Shown piece after piece: positions 20,736 through 31,514 of a stretch of 64,000 nt of DNA. The DNA is taken from positions 8,354,721 through 8,418,720 of the forward strand of contig OX465107.1 in NCBI GenBank assembly GCA_949987565.1, written 5' to 3'. This DNA is from Luidia sarsii (lineage: Eukaryota; Echinodermata; Asteroidea; Paxillosida; Luidiidae). A model generated the notes under the pieces. That model was not told the origin of the DNA and made no database searches. It worked only from the letters and a program-made list of their open reading frames with translations. How positions within the stretch are numbered: the first letter of the stretch is position 1; each line of letters begins with the position of its first letter. The translations under genes were made by a program, and so were the position numbers.

Positions 20736-21644
20736 CTCAGCTGACTGACAAAGGGGCCCTTTCCCATTTCCTGAGGAATTTATGTGACCTCGGACGGGAA
20801 ATTTGAAGAAAGAGTAGGGTGCTGGTGGGGCGATCAGTAAGCCATAATATCCAATTATTCAAGGTAGTGGATATGTAAACAAGTAGCAGAGCCGTTCATC
20901 TCCTGGGCTTTCTGTTCACACTCTCATTGAAATTAACACTGGTGCCTGATAATGGTCTCCAATACTTTAAAGCAAAATTGTCTCTCAAAAAGCAGAATTG
21001 AAACAAAAAGCCCGTTCGCCGATTGCTACCACGCCACCATCTCGGACGGTGAGCGAACGTGAAGCTCAGGCGTGCCGCACACACAGCGCAGAAAGGATTC
21101 GGCCAGCGGGCTACCCTATTTTGACCACAGCCGAGGGCGCTGTGGCCCATTGACAGTGTGCGATCGGAGGTCCATTCAAACTCGCCGAACTTCCGCGTGC
21201 ATTGCCGGGCATACTGGAGAGATCTACCTATCCACGCGGGTTGAGAGGGCCACTCTCTCCCCCTCTCTCTCTCTCCAATCAACATCTCACGCTCGGCGTG
21301 GTGTTGTACCGCTATCGATCGGGAGCCGCTCGCCAAAGCTTGCCCAAGAATGGGTAGATTTCACACCGGGCCACGGGCCGGGCGGAAGTCTCGCAGGAAC
21401 AAGCTGAATGGAAGCGCCCCTATATCAGGAAGCAGGTCGTACAAAGACGGGAAATTATGCTGGCCGCTCTAGCCAAAACCCTCTCTAGTCTCCCCTTATT
21501 TGATGCTGGAGGAGGTGGCACTTTGCTCTTTATTCTGCATAAAACCCACAATGGCGGGCAGAAATCGATGCTCGCGTTTGGGGCTAGAATCATCTGCCAC
21601 GCCGCCAAAAGAGAGGGAAGATCGGATTGATTCAGGAGGGAAGG
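20736..21644. other. No gene recognised
   Basis: Moderately GC-rich unique sequence around 21000-21420 with open frames up to 146 codons on both strands and no recognisable motifs. A CTCTCT run lies near 21258-21275. Confidence 0.4.
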
Positions 21645-21860
21645 AGGAAGGAAGAAGAAAAATAAGAAGGAGAAAAAGAAGAAGAAGAAGAAGAAATAGA
21701 TAAAGAAGAAATAGATGAAGAAGAATTAAGAAGAAGAAGAACAAGAACAAGAAGAAAAAGAACAAGAAAAAGAACAAGAAAAAGAACAAGAAAAAGACGA
21801 AGGAGAACAAGAACGACAAGAACAAGAACAACAAGAACAAGAACAACAAGTACAACAAAA
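21645..21860. repeat. GAA / AACAAGAA-type purine-rich repeat
   Basis: The left half is AAGAAG trinucleotides. The right half shifts to AACAAGAAA and AACAAGAAC units of about 9-12 bp. All frames are open locally; the Leu/Phe-rich minus-strand frames are artefacts. Confidence 0.9.
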
Positions 21861-22714
21861 TAAAACTGCAAGACTACAAACCCCGAAAAACTTCAAGAGA
21901 GAACCAAAGGTGAGACTCTTAAAGGAGCAGACGTGACGATGCCTGGACTGACTAAATCCCTACCGAGACTGAATCCTTCTCTAAGCACCTTCCAATCTAA
22001 CCTCTCTGGGTTATTGAATTAGGTACGAGGGCCAGACTGAAACGAAGAAGTCCCAGTGGGACAAGTCTACCCTTTCCCTCGCCTTTCCATTAGAGCTACC
22101 GAAGCACATCTTATAACCGATGATGACTCTCTCTCTCTGTCCCTCTCTCTCTCTCTCCCTCTGTCTTGGAACGCACCCTCCCTATTAATGAGACATCTCG
22201 AGCAGATGATGGAGATGTCTTCTTGACAGATGTTGGACGATCCTGGCTCTCTATATTAAAAACTTGTCGTTTGGGGACAGCCAGCCTTCCCCGGCAGACA
22301 GGCACGATGTGATCTCACGTCATTGGTGTATGCGCCGTGCAGTCAATTTATCGATCATTTCACCGGCAGTCTGGTTGGCCCGAGACAGCGGACAATTTGT
22401 GTTTATATTTCATTAATTTGGAATGGTCTTTTTCTCTGTCGAGGCAGGGAAAGAGGGGAAAACATGGTGGAGGTTCCGGCAGAAGGGATGGGGTGAGTGA
22501 AACATCAGCTACAGCCCGGGCGACAAGGTCACTGTCTCCAGTCAAAAGCTATTCCGATAGATTTGCTCTCGAGTCGTCTGTTTACGTTACTCGAGATGGA
22601 TTTTGCCCATTGCACGGCCAGAGGGCATACAAAGATAAGGGTTTAAGATTGAGACGAAATGAGATCGCCACCGAGAGGGAAGACCCTGGTTCCCACACGG
22701 GGTGACTAGAATCG
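21861..22714. other. No gene recognised
   Basis: Unique-looking sequence with a CT-rich tract at 22127-22163. A short inverted pair GACATCTC/GAGATGTC sits near 22191-22221. Open frames to 122 codons have no recognisable content. Confidence 0.4.
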
Positions 22715-22748
22715 AGAGAGAGAAAGAGAGAAAGAGAGAAAGAGAGAT
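22715..22748. repeat. (AAAGAGAG)4 octamer microsatellite
   Basis: Four near-perfect copies of an 8-bp purine unit. It belongs with two much larger octamer arrays in this window (25971-26475 and 41392-42050). Confidence 0.85.
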
Positions 22749-22779
22749 AACCAGACCGCGTGGGTCAAGTCATAAGCCT

Positions 22780-23440
22780 CCGTTCCAATTGGCGGTAGCC
22801 AATTATAGAACTGGCACGGGGTATAGGTCAGAAGCATGCCCAAGTCCCAACTACTTTTACCAGAGGTATAGACTTCCAGCCAAGCTCGAGGAAAATAAAT
22901 AAGCAGGTAGCCAATCTGGAGCAAGCCTCGCGCACCGTCCATTTCGGTGGTAGACTTTCGGCCAAGGCTAACAAACTTAGGAGGCATAAACGCTACCGGT
23001 ACAGTCTGAAACAAGGCATTGCTACCGGTACAGTCTGAAACAAGGCATTGGCATTTATCCCCACCGTCGGTAGGTTAGGTACCCTGTTATTCATGGCTAA
23101 ATAACATAAGAGAAGGGTGATTAGTCTACTAAAGCAAGACACAGAAACTCCATGTGCATTGGTGATAGATTGGCAGCAATGGGTAACGAGCATAGCTAGG
23201 CTGTGTGCGTAGTCTAAAGTAAGGAATAACAATTTGTCCCTGCTAGTGGTAGACTGCCAGCCGAGGCTAATAAACAAAATTGGGAGGCTTAAATAAAGTC
23301 CGTAGTATGGCCTAAGCCTTCATCCCAGTTGATGGCAGACTGGCAGCCACGGCTCACAAACAGACTCAAGATGGCTAACTGTTGTATAGTACGAAGGCTG
23401 ACACAAAGCTCCCTCCCTTTTGGTGGTAGACTATAAATAC
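22780..23440. repeat. Degenerate tandem repeat with GGTAGACT..CAGCCRAGGCTAA core
   Basis: The core GGTGGTAGACTNNCAGCCRAGGCTAACAAAC recurs in degraded form near 22864, 22947, 23247, 23331 and 23421. Related leaders (CATAAGCC, GGAGGCATAAA or GGAGGCTTAAA) accompany it. Spacing varies from about 80 to 300 bp. Inside it, a perfect 29-bp unit starting GCTACCGGTACAGTCTGAAA is tandemly duplicated (22992-23020 and 23021-23049). Confidence 0.6.
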
Positions 23441-23997
23441 CACACGTCCGCACTGGATGGCATTCGGACCGAGGTCAAAGACGAGAAATAACACGCTGCC
23501 TCCGCCAATATCCCACGGAATGAGCGAAATCATTGCAGTGTAAACACACGGGCGAAAGCTCAGGGCTGCAGTCAGCCAAAGAACTGGTGAAACCCCCCTT
23601 GGACTCGAGGTTGTCGAAAGCGAAACAGCTTCCACGGTATACTGTAATCACATATAGGCTGGGACTGTGTGACGTCACACCGTCATCATATCAGTGCGCG
23701 ATGTAGCGCTGAACTTTGTTCTTGCTGTGGTTGTGGCAGTGCAATCATTGCAGAAGGCTGGCAGGAGCTCCGTGAGTGCTTCCATTGTGTGGTGGTTTAT
23801 AATTGCCCTTACTTTTCATGCCCTAAATAACAGCTAGAAGGTCGCGCTCTAAATTGCTCTTCGCGTCGCCTATGAAGGTGACTGTTGGTACAGCCATCAA
23901 AATGCACTCCAGAAATCGAAGGTAAACAATTATATTTACATAAAAGACCTTGCAGCAAACGTCCCTCGACGTTTTGCTTTCTGATGAGATTCGAAGT
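23441..23997. other. No gene recognised; one consensus CRE
   Basis: GTGTGACGTCACAC around 23670-23677 is a perfect palindrome containing the CREB/ATF site TGACGTCA. No promoter or exon can be tied to it. Confidence 0.35.
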
Positions 23998-24190
23998 CTT
24001 TTTTCACGGTGAGAGTAGCAGAATAAGTGGAAGGTTTGCGCTGGCATCAGGTCATTTCTCTTATGTGAGTGTGTGTGGTTCTGAAAAGAACTCCGGTTCT
24101 TTTTCAGAACCACACACACTCACCAAAGAGACTTTGCACGATACCGTCACCGCAAACCTTATATGGTTTTGCTTTCTGCTGTGTATATAC
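23998..24190. repeat. Long-hairpin MITE, most complete copy (copy 3)
   Basis: A near-palindrome of about 180 bp. The left arm runs from TTTTCACGGTGAGAGTAGCA through AAGGTTTGCG to GTGTGTGGTTCTGAAAAGAA. The right arm is its imperfect reverse complement: TTCTTTTTCAGAACCACACA through CGTCACCGCAAACC to TTTCTGCT. The centre is a few bases (CTCCGG). Partial relatives lie at 3478-3549, 13698-13795 and 45880-45972. A foldback element of this kind is transcribable into a long hairpin RNA. It has no coding capacity. Confidence 0.78.
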
Positions 24191-24808
24191 GATATCAACC
24201 GGTTCACTTTACTCTGCAGACTGTCTATATACGTCTGTGTCGACCGGATAGAAGCATGTGCATATTAAAACAAAGCTCCGCTGATGAAATATTTGATCAA
24301 GTTGCAGCTCTGTGTATATCGCAAGCATATAGCGGATGCGCGGTGGGGCCATGTTTATCGCAGACAAACCAAGGCAGCTGTCTGTCTTTAGCTCAGCATA
24401 TTTAATTTCAGATCTCCCGAGCTGCGAAGATCTTCCCTGGGTTGCACCTCGCACCGCTCCTGTCTCAATCCAAGCGCTAGCAACACTGCCAAGTGTTGGC
24501 CGTGGTTTCGGGATTTTTTTCTCTTCTCTCTCTCTTCTGTCTCCCCCCCCCCTCCCCGCGCAGATTAATTCATTCATCGGGAAGGCTGGCGAACGAGGTT
24601 TCGTGTACGGACTCGTCTCTGGCGCGTGGGCTTCAGACACCGGGCCATATCATCTCTGTCATTAATTGAGCATTGCTCCTTGTCCTGGGGAATTAGCCAG
24701 GCCCAGTGCCTGCGATTGAGAATAATTTACAGGCTGACGATCGGCAAGTGCGACTCGCCCCTCCCCCTTATCCTCGATTCACCCTGCCCCTCTTTATCTG
24801 CCTATCCA
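24191..24808. other. No gene recognised
   Basis: Unique-looking sequence with CT-rich and poly-C patches at 24518-24558. Open frames up to 143 codons on the minus strand have no recognisable motifs. Confidence 0.4.
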
Positions 24809-25852
24809 TCTCTCTGTCTCTCTGTCTCTCTGTCTCTCTGTCTCTGTCTCTCTGTATCTCTGTATCTCTGTCTCCCCGTCTCTGTCTCTCTATCTCTCTG
24901 TCTCTGTCTCTCTCTGTCTCTCTGTCTCTCTGTCTCTCTGTATCTGTCTATCTGTCTCCGTCTCTATCTATCTGTCTCTGTCTCTCTGTCTCTATCTATC
25001 TGTCTCTGTCTCTGTCTCTGTCTCTGTCTCTGTCTCTGTTTCTGTCTCTCTGTCTCTGTATCTCTGTCTCTGTATCTCTGTCTCTGTCTCTGTCTCTGTC
25101 TCTGTCTTTCCCTCTGTCTCTGTCTCTCTGTATTAGTCTCTCTGTCTCTGCTTCTCTGTCTATGTCTCTCTGTATATGTCTCTCTGTCTCTGTCTCCGTC
25201 TCTTTGTCTCTGTCTCTCTGTCTCTCTGTCTCTGTCTCTGTCTCTCTGTCTCTGTATCTCTGTCTCTGTCTCTCTGTCTCTGTCTCCGTCTCTCTGTCTC
25301 CGTCTCTCTGTCTTTGTATTTCTTTCTCCGTCTCTCTGTATCTGTCTATCTGTCTCCGTCTCTATCTATCTGTCTCTGTCTCTCTGTCTCTATCTATCTG
25401 TCTCTGTCTCTGTCTCTGTCTCTGTCTCTGTCTCTGTCTCTGTCTCTGTCTCTGTCTCTCTGTCTCTGTATCTCTGTCTCTGTATCTCTGTCTCTGTCTC
25501 TGTCTCTGTCTCGTTCTCTGTCTCTGTCTCTGTCTCTGTCTTTCCCTCTGTCTCTGTCTCTCTGTATTAGTCTCTCTGTCTCTGCTTCTCTGTCTATGTC
25601 TCTCTGTATATGTCTCTCTGTCTTTGTCTCCGTCTCTTTGTCTCTGTCTCTCTGTCTCTGTCTCTCTGTCTCTGTCTTTGTCTCTCTGTCTCTGTCTCTC
25701 TGTCTCTGTCTCCGTCTCTCTGTCTCCGTCTCTCTGTCTTTGTATTTCTTTCTCCGTCTCTCTGTCTCTGTATATCTGTCTCTGTCTCTCTGTCTCTGTA
25801 TATCTGTCTCTGTATATCTGTCTCTGTCTCTGTCTCTGTCTATCTGTCTCTG
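24809..25852. repeat. (CTCTGT)n hexamer array with internal ~430-bp duplication
   Basis: About 1.04 kb of CTCTGT/CTCTCTGT units with CCGTCT, CTATCTAT and TATCTGT variants. Distinctive variants recur in order about 430 bp apart: TATTAG at 25131 and 25565 (offset 434), and TGTATTTCTTTCTCC at 25315 and 25741 (offset 426). Half of the array is therefore a segmental duplication of the other half. Leu/Ser/Cys/Val open frames up to 396 codons are artefacts. Confidence 0.95.
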
Positions 25853-25970
25853 AATACTTTACTTTATATACCCGGTACTCGCGTGGCAGTGCCTAAAGTA
25901 CGTTGGTAACCCTCAATTGTAAGTAAAGTTCTCCCTGAAAATCAAATCCTCTGTCTGTCTCTGTTTCTCT

Positions 25971-26475
25971 GTTTCTCTGCCTCTCTGCCTCTCTGCCTCA
26001 GTGCCTCACTGCCTCTCTGCCTCTTTACCTCTCTGCCTCTCTGCCTCTCTGCCTCTTTGCCTCTCTGCCTCTCTGCCTCAGTGCCTCACTGCCTCTCTGC
26101 CTCTTTACCTCTCTGCCTCTCTGCCTCTCTGCCTTCTCTGCCTCTCTGCCTCTCTGCCTCTCTGCCTCTCTGCCTCTCTGCCTCTCTGCCTCTCTGCCTC
26201 TCTGCCTCTCTGCCTCTCTGCCTCTCTGCCTCTCTGCCTCTTTACCTCTCTGCCTCTCTGCCTCTTTGCCTCTCTGCCTCTCTGCCTCTCTGCCTCTCTG
26301 CCTCTCTGCCTCTCTGCCTCTCTGCCTCTCTGCCTCTCTGCCTCTTTGCCTCTCTGCCTCTCTGCCTCTCTGCCTCTTTGCCTCTCTGCCTCTCTGCCTC
26401 TCTGCCTCTCTGCCTCTCTGCCTCTCTGCCGCTCTGCCTCTCTGCCATCTCCGGCTCTCCGACTCCCTGCCTCTC
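25971..26475. repeat. (CTCTGCCT)n octamer array
   Basis: About 500 bp of an 8-bp unit with CTTTGCCT, CTTTACCT and CAGTGCCT variants. A roughly 80-bp segment with the CAGTGCCTCACTGCC and CTTTACC variants is repeated near its start (25998 and 26078). Since 8 is not a multiple of 3, each frame reads an octapeptide (PLCLSASL on plus, EAERQRGR on minus). It lies 120 bp beyond the CTCTGT array and probably derives from it. Confidence 0.95.
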
Positions 26476-29244
26476 CGTTGGCACACGTGTGAGTTGAGGT
26501 GATAGAAATATGATATCGCAAGCTCTCAGCACATTGCCAATCATTACGGAGTCTGGCCCGTCCATGCTTGAATTCTCAAGGGGAGCTCCCCTGAGCCAGT
26601 AGGCCAAGATTTCCGATCCTCCGCCAGGTCAGTTGGAATCAAAACACCTGCCCGGACTTTGGCTTATAGCGTATATCCCGCGACATAATCTACTTCAAGG
26701 TAACTGGCGTGTTTGCAATCGATCGCCCGCTCTGTGCCTATTCCAAACAGATACAGAGGAGAGAGTCGCTCATTGTTCGTTTTGCATTTTGGTTCAGTCT
26801 CTCCCAGTCCTGAATATGTAACTGCGTGCCGGCATCATCGAATGCTTTTATCCGATAGAGTACCGCGGCTCTACACGGATACACGAAAACACCTCACCCA
26901 AGATATCACCGAGATATTTCATCGTGCACGCTAACCCCTTATTATCTATCCCTTTTTTTTAGTGGTTATAGACTGTAGCCCTTCTTACTGCGGATAGGTA
27001 CCGCCTCGGGCCGATTTTATGCCGGACTGAGCCCAAGAACAAAATGTCGAAATGAAGATTAGAAAACTATTTCTACGTCAGTGATGTCTAGCGGGTTACA
27101 TTTCACACATTAGTGATTTCGTGACCTCGCCAAAGTGCAGAATAGGGGGAGAGGGGGGTGTCGGTCGGACATGTAGTTCCCGGGGCAAGCAGTTGCCGAT
27201 CGCGGGGCTGTCGCCGCGCCAGACAAGGAAAGTACAATGTTGCACAACCGCCCTCCATGCCTCTCCACCGCCAGTCAAACCGTCTCCGGGCCTGCGACGA
27301 TGCGGTATTGTAATAGATGACCGCCGCCGTGCATAGCGACGCGTCCGTAATGGCATACCAATTGGACGTAATTGGGGGAAAAGTCGTACGCGGTTGGGTT
27401 CGTGCGGACGGTCCTTCGTGTGATGTCATCCATTACGGCCGCACACATGGTTTGCCCTGTCGCTACCCACTTGGTCGGAGACTACATCATATCAACTACG
27501 TCAGACAGAAAGAGGGGAAACAAACTGAGTTGATTTATCGCCGAAGCGTGCTATATTGATATATTACCTCGGTCTAGAATCAGTATGCACTGTTTTTTTT
27601 TGTATAAGAGTGAAAGAGATTAATGCGATACTCTCGAAGATATATATATATGTGTGTGTGAGAATTTCCAAGCAAGGTCGGCATAGTTCATCAGAGTGGG
27701 GCTCATCACATCACCTTATGGACCGTTCTGCTCGCAACCTATTTCTGGGTTTAGTGAGTAAAGATTGGCCTTTAAGGGGACTCTGGTGAAATCAAAGTCT
27801 GGCCAGGGGTCGTAGAGAAGGGAAAACAAAGCGATGGCGACGGGAACGGTCCGCCGACGGTCCAGAACACGCCGGCCAAGGTCGCCGTCGCATTGTGGCG
27901 GAGAACAACGGGGGAGTTGCTCGGCTTTGCTCTGGTGAAATCAATGTCCTCCTCCGTTGTCGCGGGGCGGCGGAGGCAGGCCGGGGCAGGCTCGTCGGCG
28001 TGGGCTGGGTATTTCGGCGGAGGCAAACCCACGAGGAATGCGCTCCCCTGCCGTGGCCCACCCGTCCAAGACTCCGCGGGGCGGGACCGTCGGTTTTTTT
28101 TCCAAGGAGCACTTAAATCCATAATTTGTTTAATTCGCATTAAGTTTAACCGATGTGGAATTAGAGCCAATATTGCACCGGTGAGATTAGCAAAGGGCGG
28201 TAGCGTCGTTCCATAATGATTAATATTATACTTTGAGGTGATTTTTAAAGGGTTGATGTCCTGTCTGCCTGTCATTGGGATGTTGGTCTGCGTTTGTATG
28301 GCTGTCGGTTGCTTTCTTAGTTGGTTAGTCTCCTTGATATTGTGCTGTTTATTTGTATGTTGACATCCCGTGCCTTGTGTGTAATGGGGTAAATTGAGGT
28401 TAATTACTGTGATGTAAATCAAATAGTGAGAATCGGCGCGCATGCCAAAGGTGTCTCTATCAAAACTGCAGCGCGGCGAGTAAGCGTCCAAAAAGTCAAA
28501 CGCGCCACGGCGTAAACCACGAAACAGCCGTCGCGTCTCCACCTCCCTCCATGCCTATTCCCCACTCTAAACCAAGCATTCCGTGCACTCGAAGCCGCTA
28601 AGTTTTACTCTCTGTCTCTCTCATACGCAGCACTGGGAGTTCGCGACCGACCCGCTATAAGGGTGAAAGAATCGATGCCAGAGCGACGCTCCGCCCCTAT
28701 CCACGCACGCCAATTACGCAGACCGAATTTTTTTTTTTTAATTCTCTGTTCTTCAGTTTTCTCGTTTTCTTCGACAGTGTCAAAAGATGTGAGCGCGCGA
28801 CGACGAACGAGTAAGGGGGGGGGGAGAAAGAGAGGGGGAGAGATTGGTATAACGCCTATATAGACTGAAACGCACTCGCTTGGGGCTGCCATGTTGTGGC
28901 TGCCCAGAACGGGTCTTAGGGAAGAGACACGACGGGGCAGGTGCATGCACTGCCGCCGAAATGGCACAGAGCGAACATCTGATTACAGCATTGAATAATT
29001 GGATTTTTATGAGTTGTCACGGTGGAGAGGAGGGGGCAGAAGTTCAAAAATGAAATATGATTATACCTGTGCGGGTGGATTCTGTCCTATTGAACCCCCT
29101 TCTCATTCGTTGAACCCTCCTTCCCATTCGCCTACCTCGTCTCCGAGTTCAAAGACATCGGGGTCGAGTCTGACTGGTATCGAGGCATTGGTGGACCAAC
29201 CTCCTGCAACCAACCTCAAGGTTGCATATGCGTCCGCGGCTACC
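26476..29244. other. No gene recognised
   Basis: Mostly unique sequence. 27120-27320 and 27780-28110 are GC-rich. A 256-codon minus-strand frame (27772-28542) and a 106-codon one lie over the second patch but show no domain, codon bias or splice context that I trust. Poly-T and poly-G runs occur at 28728 and 28815. A short (TA)/(TG) tract is at 27640-27660. Confidence 0.4.
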
Positions 29245-29254
29245 GCGCATGCGC
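29245..29254. promoter_or_regulatory. NRF1-type palindrome GCGCATGCGC
   Basis: Perfect NRF1 core palindrome in an otherwise unremarkable context. No transcription unit can be assigned. The same decamer also occurs within the K2P exon near 15003-15012, where it is coding. Confidence 0.3.
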
Positions 29255-31485
29255 CGAGTGGCTAATCAAACACTTAACAACACCTCAAGCACACATACAG
29301 CCCACTTTTACCCTCCTGGGTGCACCGTGAATCAATCATTGACAATATGTAACAAACTCTTGGACTCGCATTGGTCAAATTATCAATGTTAGCCTTTGTC
29401 AGTTAGCTTGTCAGTCACAGCCCAACTGTTAAAATTGTTGGTCAATATAAAGCACAACTTTTGATAGATAAAGCCCAAATGTTGAATTGTTTTGCTCACA
29501 ATCCATCACAAACTATCGAACACTGTGTAAACTGGGCCAAGTGTTCTACAAAATACAATTTGTACAGTTTTTACCCAACATCTGCCTGTAGGACTACAGG
29601 GCACCGATTTACTCCGAGATGGAGAGAGGCAGTTCGTGGCGAAACCTCCGTGCCGAATTACGCTAGCACCACAACCCCTTGTGGCTAGACTGAAACCCAC
29701 GAACCGCTTAACAACGAGACTATTTGGTACAGGGCACCAGACCACGAGGCCCGTTGTCCCACTGAAATGCAACCACTTGGTCGGATGCATATATTGTACA
29801 TGGTTAATACTCGAAAGGGCTTATCATTGGTAAAGAGCCTACTCCATGGTTTTTAAGCACCCACAAGCCTAAGTGCACTATCTGTGTGTCCCGATATTAT
29901 GAGCAATAGCTTGTTCATTGAGATTGTATGTGGCCATTCTGCTTACGATATAAAGATAAAGAACAGCAAGTTTTACAGTGTTCCTGCTTTGAGTGGTAAT
30001 AGGTTTGTTAGGCAAACAAGTTTTGGGCAAAATTGTTTTCAGACAATTTGGTCTGGTCACAAAGCAAGATATCGTTGCTCTATGGTTTTGCGTCTGTTGC
30101 TGATTTGGACCAATACAATCCAGATGTTTGACGTCGTGATGCAATGAATGTTACTGGTTGATAATTTGACCAACGTTAGTATTGTAAATTGAGCGACTCT
30201 CTGCCCCCCCCCAAAAAAAAACCCCAGTGTGGGCATACACGGTGTGTTTCTCATCCGCTCTATTAGAGTAGATTGCAGTGTGTGAGGGAAGGTGAGAAGG
30301 GGGTGTTCAGCTATCGGATCCATATGTGTCATCTAAAGGTCGGTGCTGTGTTTCTCTGTTGGTTTATTTGTTTTATTGTATGTGTTCCATGCGGACGAGA
30401 ATGACGCCCTGGCAGTGTTCTGCCGTGGTGTTTAAAGGTCACAATTAAGACGAAGATTCCGTATAATCTGAATCGTATCTTTGGACGATATGCGTGCAAA
30501 GTATATATGGACGTATTCTACCTGATGTGCGTGGCACAGCTGAAAATGTGGACATTTGTGCATATCTTCACCGTATTCGACATCAGGATACAGAAGATTC
30601 TAAAAAAAAAAAAAGCCGTGTTAAGTCCATGGTTGGCCGAGTCCTACTTTCAGTAAGCATTTGTGGAGTGTGGATCCGAACGTCTTCCGTTTTAGCGAGA
30701 TGGCACCGTGTTGGTTAGAATTCGGTAAATCAGTTGACAAGTATGTCCGTCTGTGTCGCATTGTGAACATCCCTCACAGGCGCCGTTTTCACTGGACTCG
30801 TACCGTCCACGGGTAGCATCAACTTGTCGAGTCAGTCGTCAAAATCCACCGACGGGGCATCGGGTGGCTTTCCTTCCCGCTATAGGACCGGTCACTGGAA
30901 CCCAAGACTCGGCCAACAGTGCTGTAGGTCAATACTACAGTGCAGTGCTGTTTATTTACGCGCGATGTCTTGCCGAGTTTCAGGCTGTCGTCGTTTAAAG
31001 GTCACGGGACAGCTCTGTAAATCAGGAGAGGTGCTTAAAGGGTAGATACAAGACGGACGGTGGGGAAGATAGTGTTGACTTTAGTCTCCAGCGCTTGCTA
31101 TATAGTCACCAATAGGGCCTACCCAATCCAGGCTAGGACTGAAATATCGCTAATGTCGAGGATACACTTTTATTTTTCCGAATTAATTTTACATCATAAC
31201 AGAAATATTCATTATACCAAGGGGAATGTCTTTTCATTAATTTTTCAACAAGAACACAGGCCTACGAGAATACATTTTGCATGCTGTGGTACGTCGAAGG
31301 ACAATGCAGTTCACCGTTTGTCCCATGAAGTAGTTCACTGCAGATGAAATGGGTGATTCAGAATTAATTAACTACATGAAGAGGGCGGTATACAGAGGTC
31401 GGTGTAAGGGGAATGAATTGAATGTTTCACCATAGTGCGCCGTGCGCTATTCCTGTACAGCTTGTGGTAGCTTTCAATGCATGAC
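29255..31485. other. No gene recognised
   Basis: AT-moderate sequence with short repeated words (TTGGTC, AACTTTTG) at 29370-29470 and 30090-30180 but no clean array. Poly-A tracts lie at 30215-30223 and 30601-30614. No open frame exceeds 95 codons. Confidence 0.45.
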
Positions 31486-31514
31486 CCTTAACAAGGTGGA
31501 ATACCTTGTTAAGG
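31486..31514. repeat. Perfect 12-bp-stem hairpin
   Basis: CCTTAACAAGGT (31486-31497) and its exact reverse complement ACCTTGTTAAGG (31503-31514) flank the loop GGAAT. No gene lies next to it. It could be a transposon remnant or a structured RNA. Confidence 0.9.

Noticed and set aside
24626..25909. Large Leu/Ser/Cys/Val-rich frames, up to 396 codons
   Set aside because: Direct translation of the CTCTGT hexamer array; every frame stays open.
25971..26607. EAERQRGR and PLCLSASL octapeptide proteins
   Set aside because: Eight-base unit read in any frame gives an octapeptide; a repeat artefact.
27772..28542. 256-codon minus-strand frame
   Set aside because: No recognisable motif, heterogeneous composition and no splice support. 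Probably chance in a GC-richer patch.
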